NCBI GenBank assembly: GCA_937923625.1
Contig: CALDTV010000010.1
Coordinates: forward strand, 1-64,000
Reading direction: 5' to 3'
Source: an uncultured Alphaproteobacteria bacterium
Lineage (GTDB): Bacteria; Pseudomonadota; Alphaproteobacteria; Micavibrionales; Micavibrionaceae
Length of the DNA: 64,000 nucleotides
Numbering within the stretch: position 1 is the first letter of the stretch; each line of letters begins with the position of its first letter. A model generated the notes under the pieces. The model was given only the letters and a program-made list of their open reading frames with translations. It was not told the origin of the DNA and did no database searches. This document shows, in pieces, positions 17,413-26,501 of this stretch. A program made the translations under genes and the position numbers.

Positions 17413-18776
17413 GCCTTTACAGGCGTTCGCATTGTCACGAATTCTTCGGCGCTGGTGGGGTGGATGCCTATGGTGCGGTCAAAGTCTGCTTTAGTGGCGC
17501 CGCATTGCATCGCGATACCAATCCCTTGCATGATTTCAGGTGAGTCTGCCCCGCACATATGCACGCCAAGGACTCTGTCGGTTTTCTTATCAACGATCAA
17601 CTTCATCAGCGCGCGTTCATCGCGTCCGCTCAAAGTGTGGCGCATGGGTTTGAAGTTGGATTTATAAATATCAATTTCATGGCCTTGCTTCCGCGCTTGT
17701 TCTTCAGTCAGGCCGACTGTGGCGATGTTAGGATTTGAAAATACGGCTGTGGGGATATCATTGTACCCCACTATTTTGCGGCCTTCGCTTTGTTTAAATA
17801 AATGATCCGCCAGCCAGTGACCTTCGGCAATGGCAACAGGTGTTAGATTAACGCGGTTTGTAACGTCGCCAACGGCATAAATATGATCGATATTAGTTTG
17901 ATAGCGATCATTGACGATAATTTGACCATTTTCTTTATGCTGAACATCCGTTTTACTTAGTCCTAATTTTTCAACATTGGGAACGCGGCCAATTGCGCTA
18001 AAGACTAAATCGCATAAAATCTCTCCATTTTTGTCGGTTTGAACGATTTTTTGGCCGTTATTATCACCTATTTTAGTGATATTTGTTTCCAAAAGGATAT
18101 TAATACCCTGTTTTTCCATTTCAGCAGTTAGAAATTCACGAATATCTATGTCAAAACCATTTAAAATAGTATTTTTCCTGTAAATTATGGTTGTTTCTAC
18201 GCCCATGCCGTGAAAAATATGGGCGAACTCAACGGCAATATAACCCGCGCCTTCAATCACGACACTTTTAGGCAGTGTTTCCAAATAAAAAGCATCATCA
18301 GAGACAATAGCGTGCTCTGCACCTTCATAATCAGGGCGCCTTGGTTCACCGCCGACAGCGATCAAGATTTTATCAGCCGTAATTTTTTGATCACCCACTT
18401 GTAAAGTATGGTCATCAATAAAAGTCGCAAATTCTTTAAAAACCTCGACACCAGAATTCTCAAGCATATTTTGATAAATTCCATTGAGGCGATTGATTTC
18501 ATTATCTTTGTTTTGAATAAGCGTGTGCCAATCAAAGGTCGGTTTTTCGGCGCTCCAACCATAGCCTTTGGCATCTTCAAACATGGCGTGATAATCAGAA
18601 GCGTAGGCGAATAACTTTTTTGGGACGCAGCCGACATTCACACAGGTGCCGCCCAAATATTTGCCTTCTGCCAAGCCAACTTTGGCGCCGTGACCTGCCG
18701 CAATACGGGCAGAACGCACACCACCAGAGCCGCCACCAATAACAAAATAATCATAATCATACTTATGCTGTGTCAT
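17409..18776 (-). CDS. gor: Glutathione-disulfide reductase
   Basis: An FAD/NADPH enzyme that regenerates reduced glutathione. 455 residues with the FAD motif FVIGGGSGGVRSARIAA, the redox-active pair GGTCVNVGCVPKK, the NADPH-binding VIEGAGYIAVEFAHIFHGMG, ...AVGDVTNRVNLTPVAIAEG, and the C-terminal dimer motif IGIHPTSAEEFVTMRTP with the catalytic His. The VCVPKK-type active site and the IHPTSAEE end favour glutathione over lipoamide or mercury. It starts 4 bases after the lpxL-like gene, so it is in the same transcript as the lipid A genes, an unusual companion. Confidence 0.95.
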   Translation of the reverse strand: MTQHKYDYDYFVIGGGSGGVRSARIAAGHGAKVGLAEGKYLGGTCVNVGCVPKKLFAYASDYHAMFEDAKGYGWSAEKPTFDWHTLIQNKDNEINRLNGIYQNMLENSGVEVFKEFATFIDDHTLQVGDQKITADKILIAVGGEPRRPDYEGAEHAIVSDDAFYLETLPKSVVIEGAGYIAVEFAHIFHGMGVETTIIYRKNTILNGFDIDIREFLTAEMEKQGINILLETNITKIGDNNGQKIVQTDKNGEILCDLVFSAIGRVPNVEKLGLSKTDVQHKENGQIIVNDRYQTNIDHIYAVGDVTNRVNLTPVAIAEGHWLADHLFKQSEGRKIVGYNDIPTAVFSNPNIATVGLTEEQARKQGHEIDIYKSNFKPMRHTLSGRDERALMKLIVDKKTDRVLGVHMCGADSPEIMQGIGIAMQCGATKADFDRTIGIHPTSAEEFVTMRTPVKA

Positions 18777-18780
18777 GTTT

Positions 18781-19680
18781 TTAATCCTTGTTTTTTAAAT
18801 CTTGTTCTTTTTGTTCATGTTTTTTTATTTCTTCGTTACTCATCCAACGGCGATGAAGCCATAGCCATTGGGCGGGTTTATCCTTGATCCATTTTTCTAA
18901 AATGTCATGGCTTTGGGCAACGATATCCTCAACGGCGCGGTCTTTTGTTTTGATAGGGGGGTGAACAGTAATACGAAATTTTGCGCCTTTTAAACGCTCT
19001 ATTTGTAGAGGAATAAGCGGGCAATCAAATTTTTGTGCTAATTGCGCAAAGATAGGCGAAGTCATTGCAGGCGCGCCCATCAAATCCATTTTGATTCCAG
19101 GGTTATATTTTTGATCAATCAAAATACCCAGCCCCTGATTATTTTTTAATGCGGTAACGATATTGCGCGTGCCAGATTTTGATTTTGGAATGGTTGATAA
19201 TTTCCCCTTCAATGAGCGTGCCCGTTTTAGTAACCAATCCGAATAGGGATTATTGGGGGCGCGATAAATTGATGCGGATTGATACCCTGTTTGTAAATAT
19301 ATCGCAGGTGGGCAACATTCCCAATTTCCTGTATGGGCGGAGATGAAAATGGCAGGTTTATTTTTAAGCGTGTCAAAAATTTCTGCGCCGATAATTTCTG
19401 TGCGCTTTGCGGCGATGTTTTTTAAATGTGGATATTCCAGCATCACGCGCCCCAAATTATCCCACATGCCAGAAATTATTTTACTTTGTTCACTTGGGGT
19501 TAAATGAGGCATGGTCATTTTTAAATTACGCAAAGCTTTGCGTGATGCTGCCAAACGGGGGCCAATTGTGCGGGCTATCCAGCCGCCCATGTTTGAGGCC
19601 AATGAAACAGGCAGGCATTTTGATAAAATAAGTAAAAATCCCAATAATAGGGCTTCGAGTATATAACGAATATGCTTCAT
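18781..19680 (-). CDS. Lipid A biosynthesis acyltransferase (LpxL/HtrB family)
   Basis: 299 residues. Transfers a secondary acyl chain to Kdo2-lipid IV-A at the inner membrane. An N-terminal hydrophobic helix (LEALLLGFLLILSKCLPV) anchors it. ISAHTGNWECCP supplies the HX4E catalytic motif, and ILIDQKYNPG and the late QWLWLHRRW match the family. Which acyl chain it adds cannot be told. ATG overlaps the lpxK stop (4 bases), so translation is coupled. Confidence 0.9.
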   Translation of the reverse strand: MKHIRYILEALLLGFLLILSKCLPVSLASNMGGWIARTIGPRLAASRKALRNLKMTMPHLTPSEQSKIISGMWDNLGRVMLEYPHLKNIAAKRTEIIGAEIFDTLKNKPAIFISAHTGNWECCPPAIYLQTGYQSASIYRAPNNPYSDWLLKRARSLKGKLSTIPKSKSGTRNIVTALKNNQGLGILIDQKYNPGIKMDLMGAPAMTSPIFAQLAQKFDCPLIPLQIERLKGAKFRITVHPPIKTKDRAVEDIVAQSHDILEKWIKDKPAQWLWLHRRWMSNEEIKKHEQKEQDLKNKD

Positions 19681-20624
19681 GATATTTTTGTATCTATAAA
19701 TTCTTTTAGATCATCTGGATTTGAAAATTTTAAAGAGATGGGGAGCGTTTCAATATTTTCTTTTTGATCTTTCGATAAACGCACGAAATCTTTTTCAGTT
19801 GTGATTAATTTTGCGTTTTTTTCTGCTGCGATAGCTTTTAAGTTTTGAATATCCTCATAGGTGTATGGGTGATGATCGGGGAAGGGATACCAGACAATAA
19901 GCTGTGCTTTAAGATCAAGGAGAGTGTTCTTAAATTTATCGGGAATCGCTAATCCGGCAAAGGCGATATATTGTTGATTTTCATCAATGTTATTTTGCGG
20001 TTCTATCGTACTTTCAAAAACGGGTAGGTCAGATTGTAATAGTGCACCAATACAAATGACAGCGTCACTTTTACGCAAAGTTTCTTTTAAGGGGGCGCGT
20101 AACGGCCCAGCAGGGATAATCTTGTTATTGCCAAAATCAATTTGACGGTCAATTACCATAAATGTGAAATCCTTTATAAGGCTGTTATTTTGTAGGCCGT
20201 CATCCATGATGATTATTTCGGCCTTATCCTTTTCTGCAAGCTTTGCCCCTTCGGCACGGTTGCGACAGATGATGGTTGTGGCATGTTGCGCAAGCAATAA
20301 AGCTTCATCACCAACATGGCGGGCTTCGTGTTTGTTCAAATTAACGATCAAAGGCTCAGTTGTTTCTCCGCCGTAACCACGGGTGAGAATGGTAATTTTT
20401 TTATCGGTTAAGATTTTTGTAAGGGCAATAACTGTAGGTGTTTTACCGCCGCCACCTGCCGTGGCGTTACCAACGCAGATCACGGGGATAGAAGATTTGT
20501 AGGGGGTGGGTTTCAACGCTTGGTTTATTTTATCGCCCAAACGATAAAGCCATGAAAGCGGCGTTAGCAGCGTTGATAAAATTCCGCGTGGTTTGTACCA
20601 AAATTGTGGCGTGCGCATTGGCAT
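19677..20624 (-). CDS. lpxK: Tetraacyldisaccharide 4'-kinase LpxK
   Basis: Phosphorylates the 4' position of the lipid A disaccharide. 315 residues: an N-terminal amphipathic membrane helix (LLTPLSWLYRLGDKI), then the P-loop VGNATAGGGGKTPTV, ILTRGYGGE, HVGDEALLLAQ, RAEGAKLAEKDKAEIIIMDD (the DDGLQ Walker-B-like motif), and FPDHHPYTYEDIQ. All landmarks of LpxK are present. It lies between waaA and lpxL in one minus-strand operon. Confidence 0.96.
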   Translation of the reverse strand: MPMRTPQFWYKPRGILSTLLTPLSWLYRLGDKINQALKPTPYKSSIPVICVGNATAGGGGKTPTVIALTKILTDKKITILTRGYGGETTEPLIVNLNKHEARHVGDEALLLAQHATTIICRNRAEGAKLAEKDKAEIIIMDDGLQNNSLIKDFTFMVIDRQIDFGNNKIIPAGPLRAPLKETLRKSDAVICIGALLQSDLPVFESTIEPQNNIDENQQYIAFAGLAIPDKFKNTLLDLKAQLIVWYPFPDHHPYTYEDIQNLKAIAAEKNAKLITTEKDFVRLSKDQKENIETLPISLKFSNPDDLKEFIDTKIS

Positions 20625-20628
20625 GGTG

Positions 20629-21915
20629 TTATGCGGCCTCTTTTTGGTTTGTTGTCATTAAATTATTTATCTGCGTTACGTAAGTATCAAGTATATATGA
20701 TGTGGGTGAAGCATAATTATTTGCGGCCTGTATCATTTTTTGTTTTTCATCAGCAGAAGTCAAAAATATTTGCAAAGTTTGAAAAAGTTCCTCTTCACTC
20801 ATGATTTGTTTGGCGGCGTTTGCTTGAAACATGTCATCGAATAATTCTTGTTGGTATTGAATGTTCGCCCCTGTCAGGACAGCGCAATTTAACTGCGCGG
20901 CTTCAATGGGGTTATGGCCGCCGCCGCCATCACGGCTAAAGGATCGGCCAATCATCGCAATGTCACTAAGGCGGTAAAACAGCCCCAATTCACCCAACGT
21001 ATCAACAACGTAAATATCTGTTTTAAGGGTGGGGAGGTTTTTATCGTTACCGCGAAAAACAATGTTTAAATCATCCCGCGTTAATTTACCCGCAATCTCT
21101 TCGCAGCGTTCGGGGTGGCGCGGTACGATGATAGTGAGAAGATCAGGAATAGTTTTCTTGAGACGTCGATGGATGCTAGTGGCAAGTTCTTCTTCGCCAT
21201 CATGCGTGCTGGCGTAAACCCATGTGGGGCGATTACCAATGATGCCCCGCAATAAATCAAGGTCGGCTTTGTTATGGGGCAGGGGCGCGGCACTATGTTT
21301 TAAATTTCCTGCAGTGATAACGTTACTGCCACCTAATAATTCGTAGCGAATTTTATCTTGATCTGTTTGGCACAGAATAGCATCAAAAGTTTTTAACAGA
21401 CGTTTGGTTTGCGTTTTTAGGCGTTTCCAACCACGAAAAGATTTATCCGATAAACGGGCATTTACCAAAACAGCAGGGATATTTTGGGTCTTCATGCTTT
21501 GTAGGATGTTCGGCCATAATTCTGATTCCATCCATAAGGCCAAATTGGGTTGCCAGTGATCGAGGAAATTTTTGACCCATTGGGGGTGGTCCAACGGGAT
21601 ATATTGATGAAAGGCGTGAGGGGGTAGACGTTCTGCCATTAAGGTGGCGGAAGTGACTGTGCCGCTTGTGACCAAAAATTGCGCTTCCGAGCGTTGTTTT
21701 GTGATTGCGTTAATTAAAATAAGGGCGGATTGCGCTTCGCCAACACTGGCGGCATGTATCCATATAAGTTGCCCTTTTGGGCGTGATAGGGTGGGTTTTC
21801 CTTGGCGCTCATGCAGGCGGCTGGCGTTTTCTTTACCGCGTTTGAGGCGCAGGCGCAAAAGTAAATTAAGCACGGGCGCGCTGAACGCGGTGAGGAATTT
21901 ATACAGTTTCAACAT
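20629..21915 (-). CDS. waaA: Kdo transferase WaaA (KdtA)
   Basis: Adds Kdo residues from CMP-Kdo to lipid A precursor. The ATG at 21915 (MLKLYKFLTAFSAPVL) aligns with the start of known KdtA; an ATG at 21954 adds 13 residues, and the frame runs further upstream without family similarity. Key blocks: WIHAASVGEAQSALILI with the catalytic Glu, the FLVTSGTVTSA strand, LALWMESELWPNIL, VYASTHDGEEEL, IVPRHPERCEEI, and GGHNPIEAAQLNCAVLTG in the nucleotide-binding half. 428 residues is the family length. First gene of the waaA-lpxK-lpxL-gor operon. Confidence 0.94.
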   Translation of the reverse strand: MLKLYKFLTAFSAPVLNLLLRLRLKRGKENASRLHERQGKPTLSRPKGQLIWIHAASVGEAQSALILINAITKQRSEAQFLVTSGTVTSATLMAERLPPHAFHQYIPLDHPQWVKNFLDHWQPNLALWMESELWPNILQSMKTQNIPAVLVNARLSDKSFRGWKRLKTQTKRLLKTFDAILCQTDQDKIRYELLGGSNVITAGNLKHSAAPLPHNKADLDLLRGIIGNRPTWVYASTHDGEEELATSIHRRLKKTIPDLLTIIVPRHPERCEEIAGKLTRDDLNIVFRGNDKNLPTLKTDIYVVDTLGELGLFYRLSDIAMIGRSFSRDGGGGHNPIEAAQLNCAVLTGANIQYQQELFDDMFQANAAKQIMSEEELFQTLQIFLTSADEKQKMIQAANNYASPTSYILDTYVTQINNLMTTNQKEAA

Positions 21916-21997
21916 AAAAGCGGGTGAATCCTTGTGCAGTTTAGGGCTTCGCATGGTAGGATATAGGATATTCTGATGATAATGCAAAGGGTATCCC

Positions 21998-22444
21998 GTG
22001 GAAGAATCTCCTGACGCCAAGCCTAAAATAAGTAAAAAACGGCAAAAAATTCTTGAAAAAGCCTTCGCGCAGCTTAGAAAAGCGAGGGGGCAGATGGATC
22101 CTGCGCTTTTAAAAAATATCCGCCGTATGATCGCAGGCAGTCCCGATATGATGAAAAAATTGGGTGTCGGCGATGATTTAAAGCCTGAGCAGGCGAAATC
22201 GCCAAAAGCTCCGTCACCGTCCAAACCAGCGCACACAAAACCTCCCACGCCAAAGGTGCAAGAGCAACGGCAACAGCAACAGCAACAGTTAAAGGTGGAT
22301 AAGTCAGCAGCCAGTGATGAAAAAGCAGCAAAGCACGAGAAAATCGATCAAGCCAAGAATATGGAAGTAATGGCGAAATTATTGGAGCTAAACCCCGATG
22401 GACGGGATAAAATAATAGCTACGATTAAAAAGGCGGGCGATTAA
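21998..22444 (+). CDS. Charged hypothetical protein
   Basis: 148 residues from a GTG at 21998 preceded by AAAGGG. The first about 50 residues form a basic helix (SKKRQKILEKAFAQLRKARG), then a Pro/Lys/Gln-rich linker with a run of Gln (QEQRQQQQQQL), and a final helix (AKNMEVMAKLLELNPDGRDK). No signal peptide or known motif. Divergent from waaA, sharing about 80 bases of intergenic DNA. Likely cytosolic; function unknown. Confidence 0.6.
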   Translation: MEESPDAKPKISKKRQKILEKAFAQLRKARGQMDPALLKNIRRMIAGSPDMMKKLGVGDDLKPEQAKSPKAPSPSKPAHTKPPTPKVQEQRQQQQQQLKVDKSAASDEKAAKHEKIDQAKNMEVMAKLLELNPDGRDKIIATIKKAGD

Positions 22445-22485
22445 TAAAAGTCACGGAATTGCTAATAAATTCTAGGTTCTTGAGA

Positions 22486-23511
22486 TTAAATGCAAGAAGG
22501 AGCGCTTCTACCGCTTGAATCTACGCTGTAACTACAGCCTGGATTTGAGCAAACGGCGTCTGGGTAATCTTTACCGTCCGTTGTTACAACTGTAACGCCT
22601 GTATATATCGGAGCACCACAAACCCCTGACTTCAATTTATCGCCTACATCTTTATAAGTGTTAAAAACATTTTCTTGGAATTTATAGGTTTTTTCGCCAA
22701 GGTTTTTAGAATTTGAAAATTCTATTCTCCATGAGCCCATTGTTCCGCCAAGATTTGAGCCTGCGCATTCTAAGCCTTTAGGAAATATTCGTTTATCCGA
22801 ATTAAGCGCTTCAGCGTATCCTTCAACGCTAGGAATGGCTTTCCCAGAACTGTCTACACCATATCCTTTAATTGCTGTGAAGGGGTAGAATCCATCTGTT
22901 TCACTAAATTCGTTTTGATCAATGAAGTTTGCACATTTAGCCGTTTGCCAAATTTTTTGCATAGTTGTACACGTGTATTGCTTTGTTGTAATTGGGTTAT
23001 CAGGCCGTCCTGTTACAGTAACTTTTGTAGGTTCAATAAAATAATCACCGTGATTTTGATAACTATTGTTATTATTTCCTGCGACAATCATTTTGTCTGC
23101 ACGCCCGCCCAGATATGAGTGGCGGAAATTTAAGTCTCTATATTTTCCAAGTGAATTGTAAACGACATTGTTGAGGGAGTTAGCTAAAACATTGCTATTA
23201 AGAGGTTTGGGGCTGAAATAACTCGTATCAGTAAAAATCTTCGCGCCTTCCTGTGCATTGATGGCAACGAATTGGTCAAAGCAAGTATATTCTAAAACAC
23301 TGTCAGGTTTGAAGATCAAATTTTGATTCTGCATGATTTCACGCTCAGCTTCAAGCCATGCGCGGGAGCTCATTTGATTCCAATACTGTGCGTCGCAAGG
23401 TTGAGGAGCGATGTCTATGTTTTGGGCCATTGCACTCTTTGTCACAGGCGCTGATGTGAAGAGTGCTGTAAAGCCAACAACAAGCAAAAGAGCTAATATT
23501 TTTTGTGTCAT
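22486..23511 (-). CDS. Secreted protein of unknown function, family A (KPDSVL-CF type)
   Basis: Starts at the ATG at 23511 (MTQKILALLLVVGFTALFTS); an ATG 9 bases upstream lacks room for a ribosome site. A Sec signal peptide with a probable cleavage near AMAQ. The mature part of about 310 residues carries several Cys, including PCDAQYWNQM, KPDSVLEYTCF, and a Cys-rich C-terminus (VCSNPGCSYSVDSSG). KPDSVL-x-Y-x-CF is repeated in the protein at 25288-25929, so the two are paralogues; this one has a much longer C-terminus. Cys pairs suggest disulfides in the periplasm. I do not recognise the family. Last gene of a six-gene minus-strand run. Confidence 0.7.
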   Translation of the reverse strand: MTQKILALLLVVGFTALFTSAPVTKSAMAQNIDIAPQPCDAQYWNQMSSRAWLEAEREIMQNQNLIFKPDSVLEYTCFDQFVAINAQEGAKIFTDTSYFSPKPLNSNVLANSLNNVVYNSLGKYRDLNFRHSYLGGRADKMIVAGNNNNSYQNHGDYFIEPTKVTVTGRPDNPITTKQYTCTTMQKIWQTAKCANFIDQNEFSETDGFYPFTAIKGYGVDSSGKAIPSVEGYAEALNSDKRIFPKGLECAGSNLGGTMGSWRIEFSNSKNLGEKTYKFQENVFNTYKDVGDKLKSGVCGAPIYTGVTVVTTDGKDYPDAVCSNPGCSYSVDSSGRSAPSCI

Positions 23512-23609
23512 AAATTTCATCCTATACTATTGTACCTAAAATGAGGGAGGTTTGGCAAACTATTGTCTTATTCTATTAAGAAATAACAATAATAACATTG
23601 TTGTTGCTG

Positions 23610-24686
23610 CTATTTCTTACATTCCCCTATTTTGGCGTTTCCTTTTGGTTTGATGTACGTACACCCTTGATTGAGGCAGAAGGCATCTTCATATTCTTCG
23701 ATATAGCCAATGCCATCATTATTGGCGCGTTGCCTTAAGACATCAACGTTGGTTTTTGTTGGGGGCTGACATTGCGTGGCATCGTGTGACCAAAATTCTT
23801 TATAAGATTTGGCTTTTGAGCTTCTCACAAAGGTTCCTTGGGCTGTGGCTATCATTTGTGTTTCGATGCAGGTGCTACCAGAGCAATTTGTCGGACGCGA
23901 GACGATGCCTGAGCTGCTTGGTGATGTTGGCGGGTAGTAAGGTTGGATCACTGTACTTCCCGCGCCAGAGCTTGAGCCTGTTCCAGCGATAAGTGTTCCT
24001 GCTGTCGGGCCGCTTGTGACGGAACTTGCACCTGCGCCGCGGGCGCGGTCAGATTGTTCGCGCAAGGCCGCAATGTTATCTGCATCACAAATATCAATTT
24101 TACCGCCCATGGGGCACTGATTTAGATCTGGATTAACGATATCATCACGAAAATATTTTTTGACACTGTCGCCGTAAAAATAAGCGCCTTTTGAGTTATC
24201 GACCGTGCCGACAATACATTGCGCATCAAGCGTTTTACCATTATGTGCAATAATATAATCCAAGTGTGCGACACCGACACCTGTGTCTCCCGTTCTGACT
24301 TGGTTTGTGTTTGGATCGTAAGCATCCGCTCCATCAAGGTGCGCATATTGAATTGTTATTCCATTGCCACAATCAAATTTTGCAATGTTACCATAGCCAC
24401 GAACATAAGGGGTTTTTTTGCCGCCATACACATTCACGCAGCCCTCAGGTGGCCCTTTGGCTGGAGTGCCAACACCGCCATAATCCCGCGTACTATAATC
24501 GGTTCCTTTATGGTTAGAGGATGCGCCGTTAATACGTGTTTTTCTGGGGCCCATGTTACTGGTAACGCGGTTCAGTGGTTTTTCAATATTAACAGGGCCG
24601 CCATCACACATGGTTTGTGCCATAGTTTGCTGTGTGCCGGTAAAAACACTTCCAAAAATCAACAAAAATACGGCAAGATTTTTCAC
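23610..24686 (-). CDS. LytM/M23-like secreted protein with altered metal site
   Basis: 358 residues with a signal peptide ending near TMAQ. Residues 45-160 resemble a LytM (M23) endopeptidase: MGPRKTR, then H59-x3-D63 (NHKGTDYS), YGNIAKFDCGNGITIQYAHLDG with the His at 116, and a GDTGVGVAHLDY end. In active M23 enzymes this last motif is H-x-H; here it is H141-L-D143, so one zinc ligand is Asp. The second half is a Ser/Gly/Thr-rich linker then a Cys-rich domain (NCSGSTCIETQ, FCLNQGCTYI). GTG start overlapping the upstream stop by 4 bases. It may cut peptidoglycan weakly or only bind it. Confidence 0.72.
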   Translation of the reverse strand: MKNLAVFLLIFGSVFTGTQQTMAQTMCDGGPVNIEKPLNRVTSNMGPRKTRINGASSNHKGTDYSTRDYGGVGTPAKGPPEGCVNVYGGKKTPYVRGYGNIAKFDCGNGITIQYAHLDGADAYDPNTNQVRTGDTGVGVAHLDYIIAHNGKTLDAQCIVGTVDNSKGAYFYGDSVKKYFRDDIVNPDLNQCPMGGKIDICDADNIAALREQSDRARGAGASSVTSGPTAGTLIAGTGSSSGAGSTVIQPYYPPTSPSSSGIVSRPTNCSGSTCIETQMIATAQGTFVRSSKAKSYKEFWSHDATQCQPPTKTNVDVLRQRANNDGIGYIEEYEDAFCLNQGCTYIKPKGNAKIGECKK

Positions 24687-25279
24687 GGGGCAGGGGGCCT
24701 CGTGATGTTAAAATATTCATCGGATTTTAGATCATATTGCATGACATTATATTGCGTGTAATCAATGTTTTGATAAGCACGAAGAGACATAAAGCCGCTT
24801 ACGCGCTCATCAGTCGAAAGGCCGATCCCTGTTGAATAAATGGGGCCAAAAGCTTTGAAGGCCTTTAAAGATCTCTTTGCATCAGGCAGATTTCTGTCTT
24901 GGATAATAAAATTGGGACATAACGGCGTATCGTCTTGCGTATATTTACAAAATAAGCCTTTGCCTTCCTCTGCGCTATCATCAATACGGGCGATAAGCTC
25001 ATTACGGCCATCACCATCCAAATCAGCAAGGGCCGTGTGAATATCGGGGAACAAAAATAATTTCCCGTTTACGATGTGAAGCCCATCATCAAAATAAGCT
25101 TTATCTTTCTCAAGGGGGTTGGGCAATGTTTTTAGCTTGAAATAGGCAATTTTACATGCCGCAGTATCATCGGGACTACCGCATAAATTATAATCAAGCG
25201 CTTCCGCCTTTTGAGTCGTAAAGGCCAAAATTAAAGCAAATGATAAAATTAGCATAATATATTTCATTTTAACTCTCAT
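24683..25279 (-). CDS. Secreted protein of unknown function, family B (FG-GAP-like)
   Basis: ATG at 25279 (MRVKMKYIMLILSFALILAF) is preceded by GAGAGG; an ATG at 25267 is an alternative start. Signal peptide ending about AEALDYNLC. Mature about 175 residues with a Ca-binding-like repeat, LADLDGDGRNELIARI, found in FG-GAP proteins, and Cys pairs (LFCKYTQDD, PLCPNFII). The paralogue at 25992-26501 has the matching ATDLNDDFIDEYIL and CPTYIIAL. Upstream TGA of the family A gene overlaps the region, so translation is likely coupled. Function unknown. Confidence 0.68.
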   Translation of the reverse strand: MRVKMKYIMLILSFALILAFTTQKAEALDYNLCGSPDDTAACKIAYFKLKTLPNPLEKDKAYFDDGLHIVNGKLFLFPDIHTALADLDGDGRNELIARIDDSAEEGKGLFCKYTQDDTPLCPNFIIQDRNLPDAKRSLKAFKAFGPIYSTGIGLSTDERVSGFMSLRAYQNIDYTQYNVMQYDLKSDEYFNITRPPAP

Positions 25280-25287
25280 ATAACCTC

Positions 25288-25929
25288 TCAATTACACATC
25301 ATATTGGGCGGGAATTCCCGGGGGTCATTGCGAACAAGTTCCTCAAAGGTGTAAAAAACATCTGTTCCATCAAAATGGCGGCATTTTGATGCCTTCCATA
25401 TCTCGGACATGGTGACACATAAAGATTGGCCATTTGTTGCGACGGGCACGGTTCCACTGACGAAGGGGTGATTAAATTGATTATTAATATAAAAATGCGC
25501 CGCAGATTCTACGACACTAAATAGTGCTAAATCTAAGGCATTACGCCCTGGATCAAGCGCGATAGTGGTTGTGTCACCATATAGCTCGACAGTGACGTTT
25601 GCCCAATTATCTGTTTCGGAAAAGATAGGCCCTAAATTCTCCGCGGCATTTTTAATTTGACCGCCAAAACAACTATATTGAAGGACGCTGTCAGGTTTCA
25701 CGATAAAGCGTTTATTTATCAAATCTTCGCGCCGTGTTTGCAATACGGCTTGGTTGACCATGGCTGTCCATGTGTCTGCGGCACAGCCACTTAATGTTGA
25801 TTGTGTTCCAGAAGGAGGTGAAGGCGTATAATTAATAGCTTGCGCCTGTGCCGTCCCTATTGTGCTCAATAGGGTAAAAAAGGCGGCAAAAGCAAAAAAT
25901 GCAAAGTTTTTATAAAAATTGGCCATCAT
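25288..25929 (-). CDS. Secreted protein of unknown function, family A, short form
   Basis: 213 residues with a signal peptide (FFAFAAFFTLLSTIGTAQAQ). Contains VKPDSVLQYSCF, matching the family A protein at 22486, as well as CAADTWTAMVNQAVLQTRRE against CDAQYWNQMSSRAWLEAERE and a shared LCVTMSEIWKASKCRHF against CTTMQKIWQTAKCANF. It ends with MMCN and lacks the long C-terminal domain of its paralogue. The shared order of Cys suggests conserved disulfides. Unknown family. Second of the A/B pairs in this run. Confidence 0.68.
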   Translation of the reverse strand: MMANFYKNFAFFAFAAFFTLLSTIGTAQAQAINYTPSPPSGTQSTLSGCAADTWTAMVNQAVLQTRREDLINKRFIVKPDSVLQYSCFGGQIKNAAENLGPIFSETDNWANVTVELYGDTTTIALDPGRNALDLALFSVVESAAHFYINNQFNHPFVSGTVPVATNGQSLCVTMSEIWKASKCRHFDGTDVFYTFEELVRNDPREFPPNMMCN

Positions 25930-25991
25930 ATCATTAGGTTAAGTATAACCTTTTTAAGCGCATCAGGGCAAAAACCTTGCGAAAAAAAGAT

Positions 25992-26501
25992 CTAGGAGAC
26001 TGTGTCAGAGAGCTCATAAGAAAAATTATGGGGATTCCAAATAGCGGTTTCGACATCAAAATCATTATAAAGAGCAGTATAAACGGATATTTGTCGAACC
26101 CCGTAATTCTTTTTGCGGGAGACTGCCATTTTATGTGCATCAAACTGACCAAGTATAACCGGCTCACGTTGTTGCAGGGCGATAATATACGTTGGGCAGA
26201 TCGGGGCTTTGGGGCAACTTTGCGGTGATTCTGGCCTTAAAATATACTCATCAATAAAGTCATCGTTCAAATCGGTGGCGGATAAAAAATATTTAATATC
26301 AGGCCTTTGCGTATTTTTTTGAAGAAATTGAATGATCTTTAGTTCTTTAAAACCCATAGCCTCACGAAAACGTAAATCTTCCTGTGCGCTGGCGGGAATT
26401 GTAATAAGAACCACTGAGCCTAGAGATAATATAACGCTAAATAAATGGCGCAGTAATTTATTCTGGCAAATCAATATCGAGGATGGACATATTAAAGTCA
26501 T
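25992..26501 (-). CDS. Secreted protein of unknown function, family B, divergent copy
   Basis: The ATG at 26501 gives a long signal peptide (HLFSVILSLGSVVLITIPAS) and overlaps the end of the DUF3126 gene by 44 bases; the frame stays open further upstream but would then overlap nearly all of that gene. Mature about 130 residues with the FG-GAP-like ATDLNDDFIDEYIL and Cys pair (CPKAPICPTYII), as in the family B protein at 24683. The start position is the least certain part. Confidence 0.6.
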   Translation of the reverse strand: MTLICPSSILICQNKLLRHLFSVILSLGSVVLITIPASAQEDLRFREAMGFKELKIIQFLQKNTQRPDIKYFLSATDLNDDFIDEYILRPESPQSCPKAPICPTYIIALQQREPVILGQFDAHKMAVSRKKNYGVRQISVYTALYNDFDVETAIWNPHNFSYELSDTVS

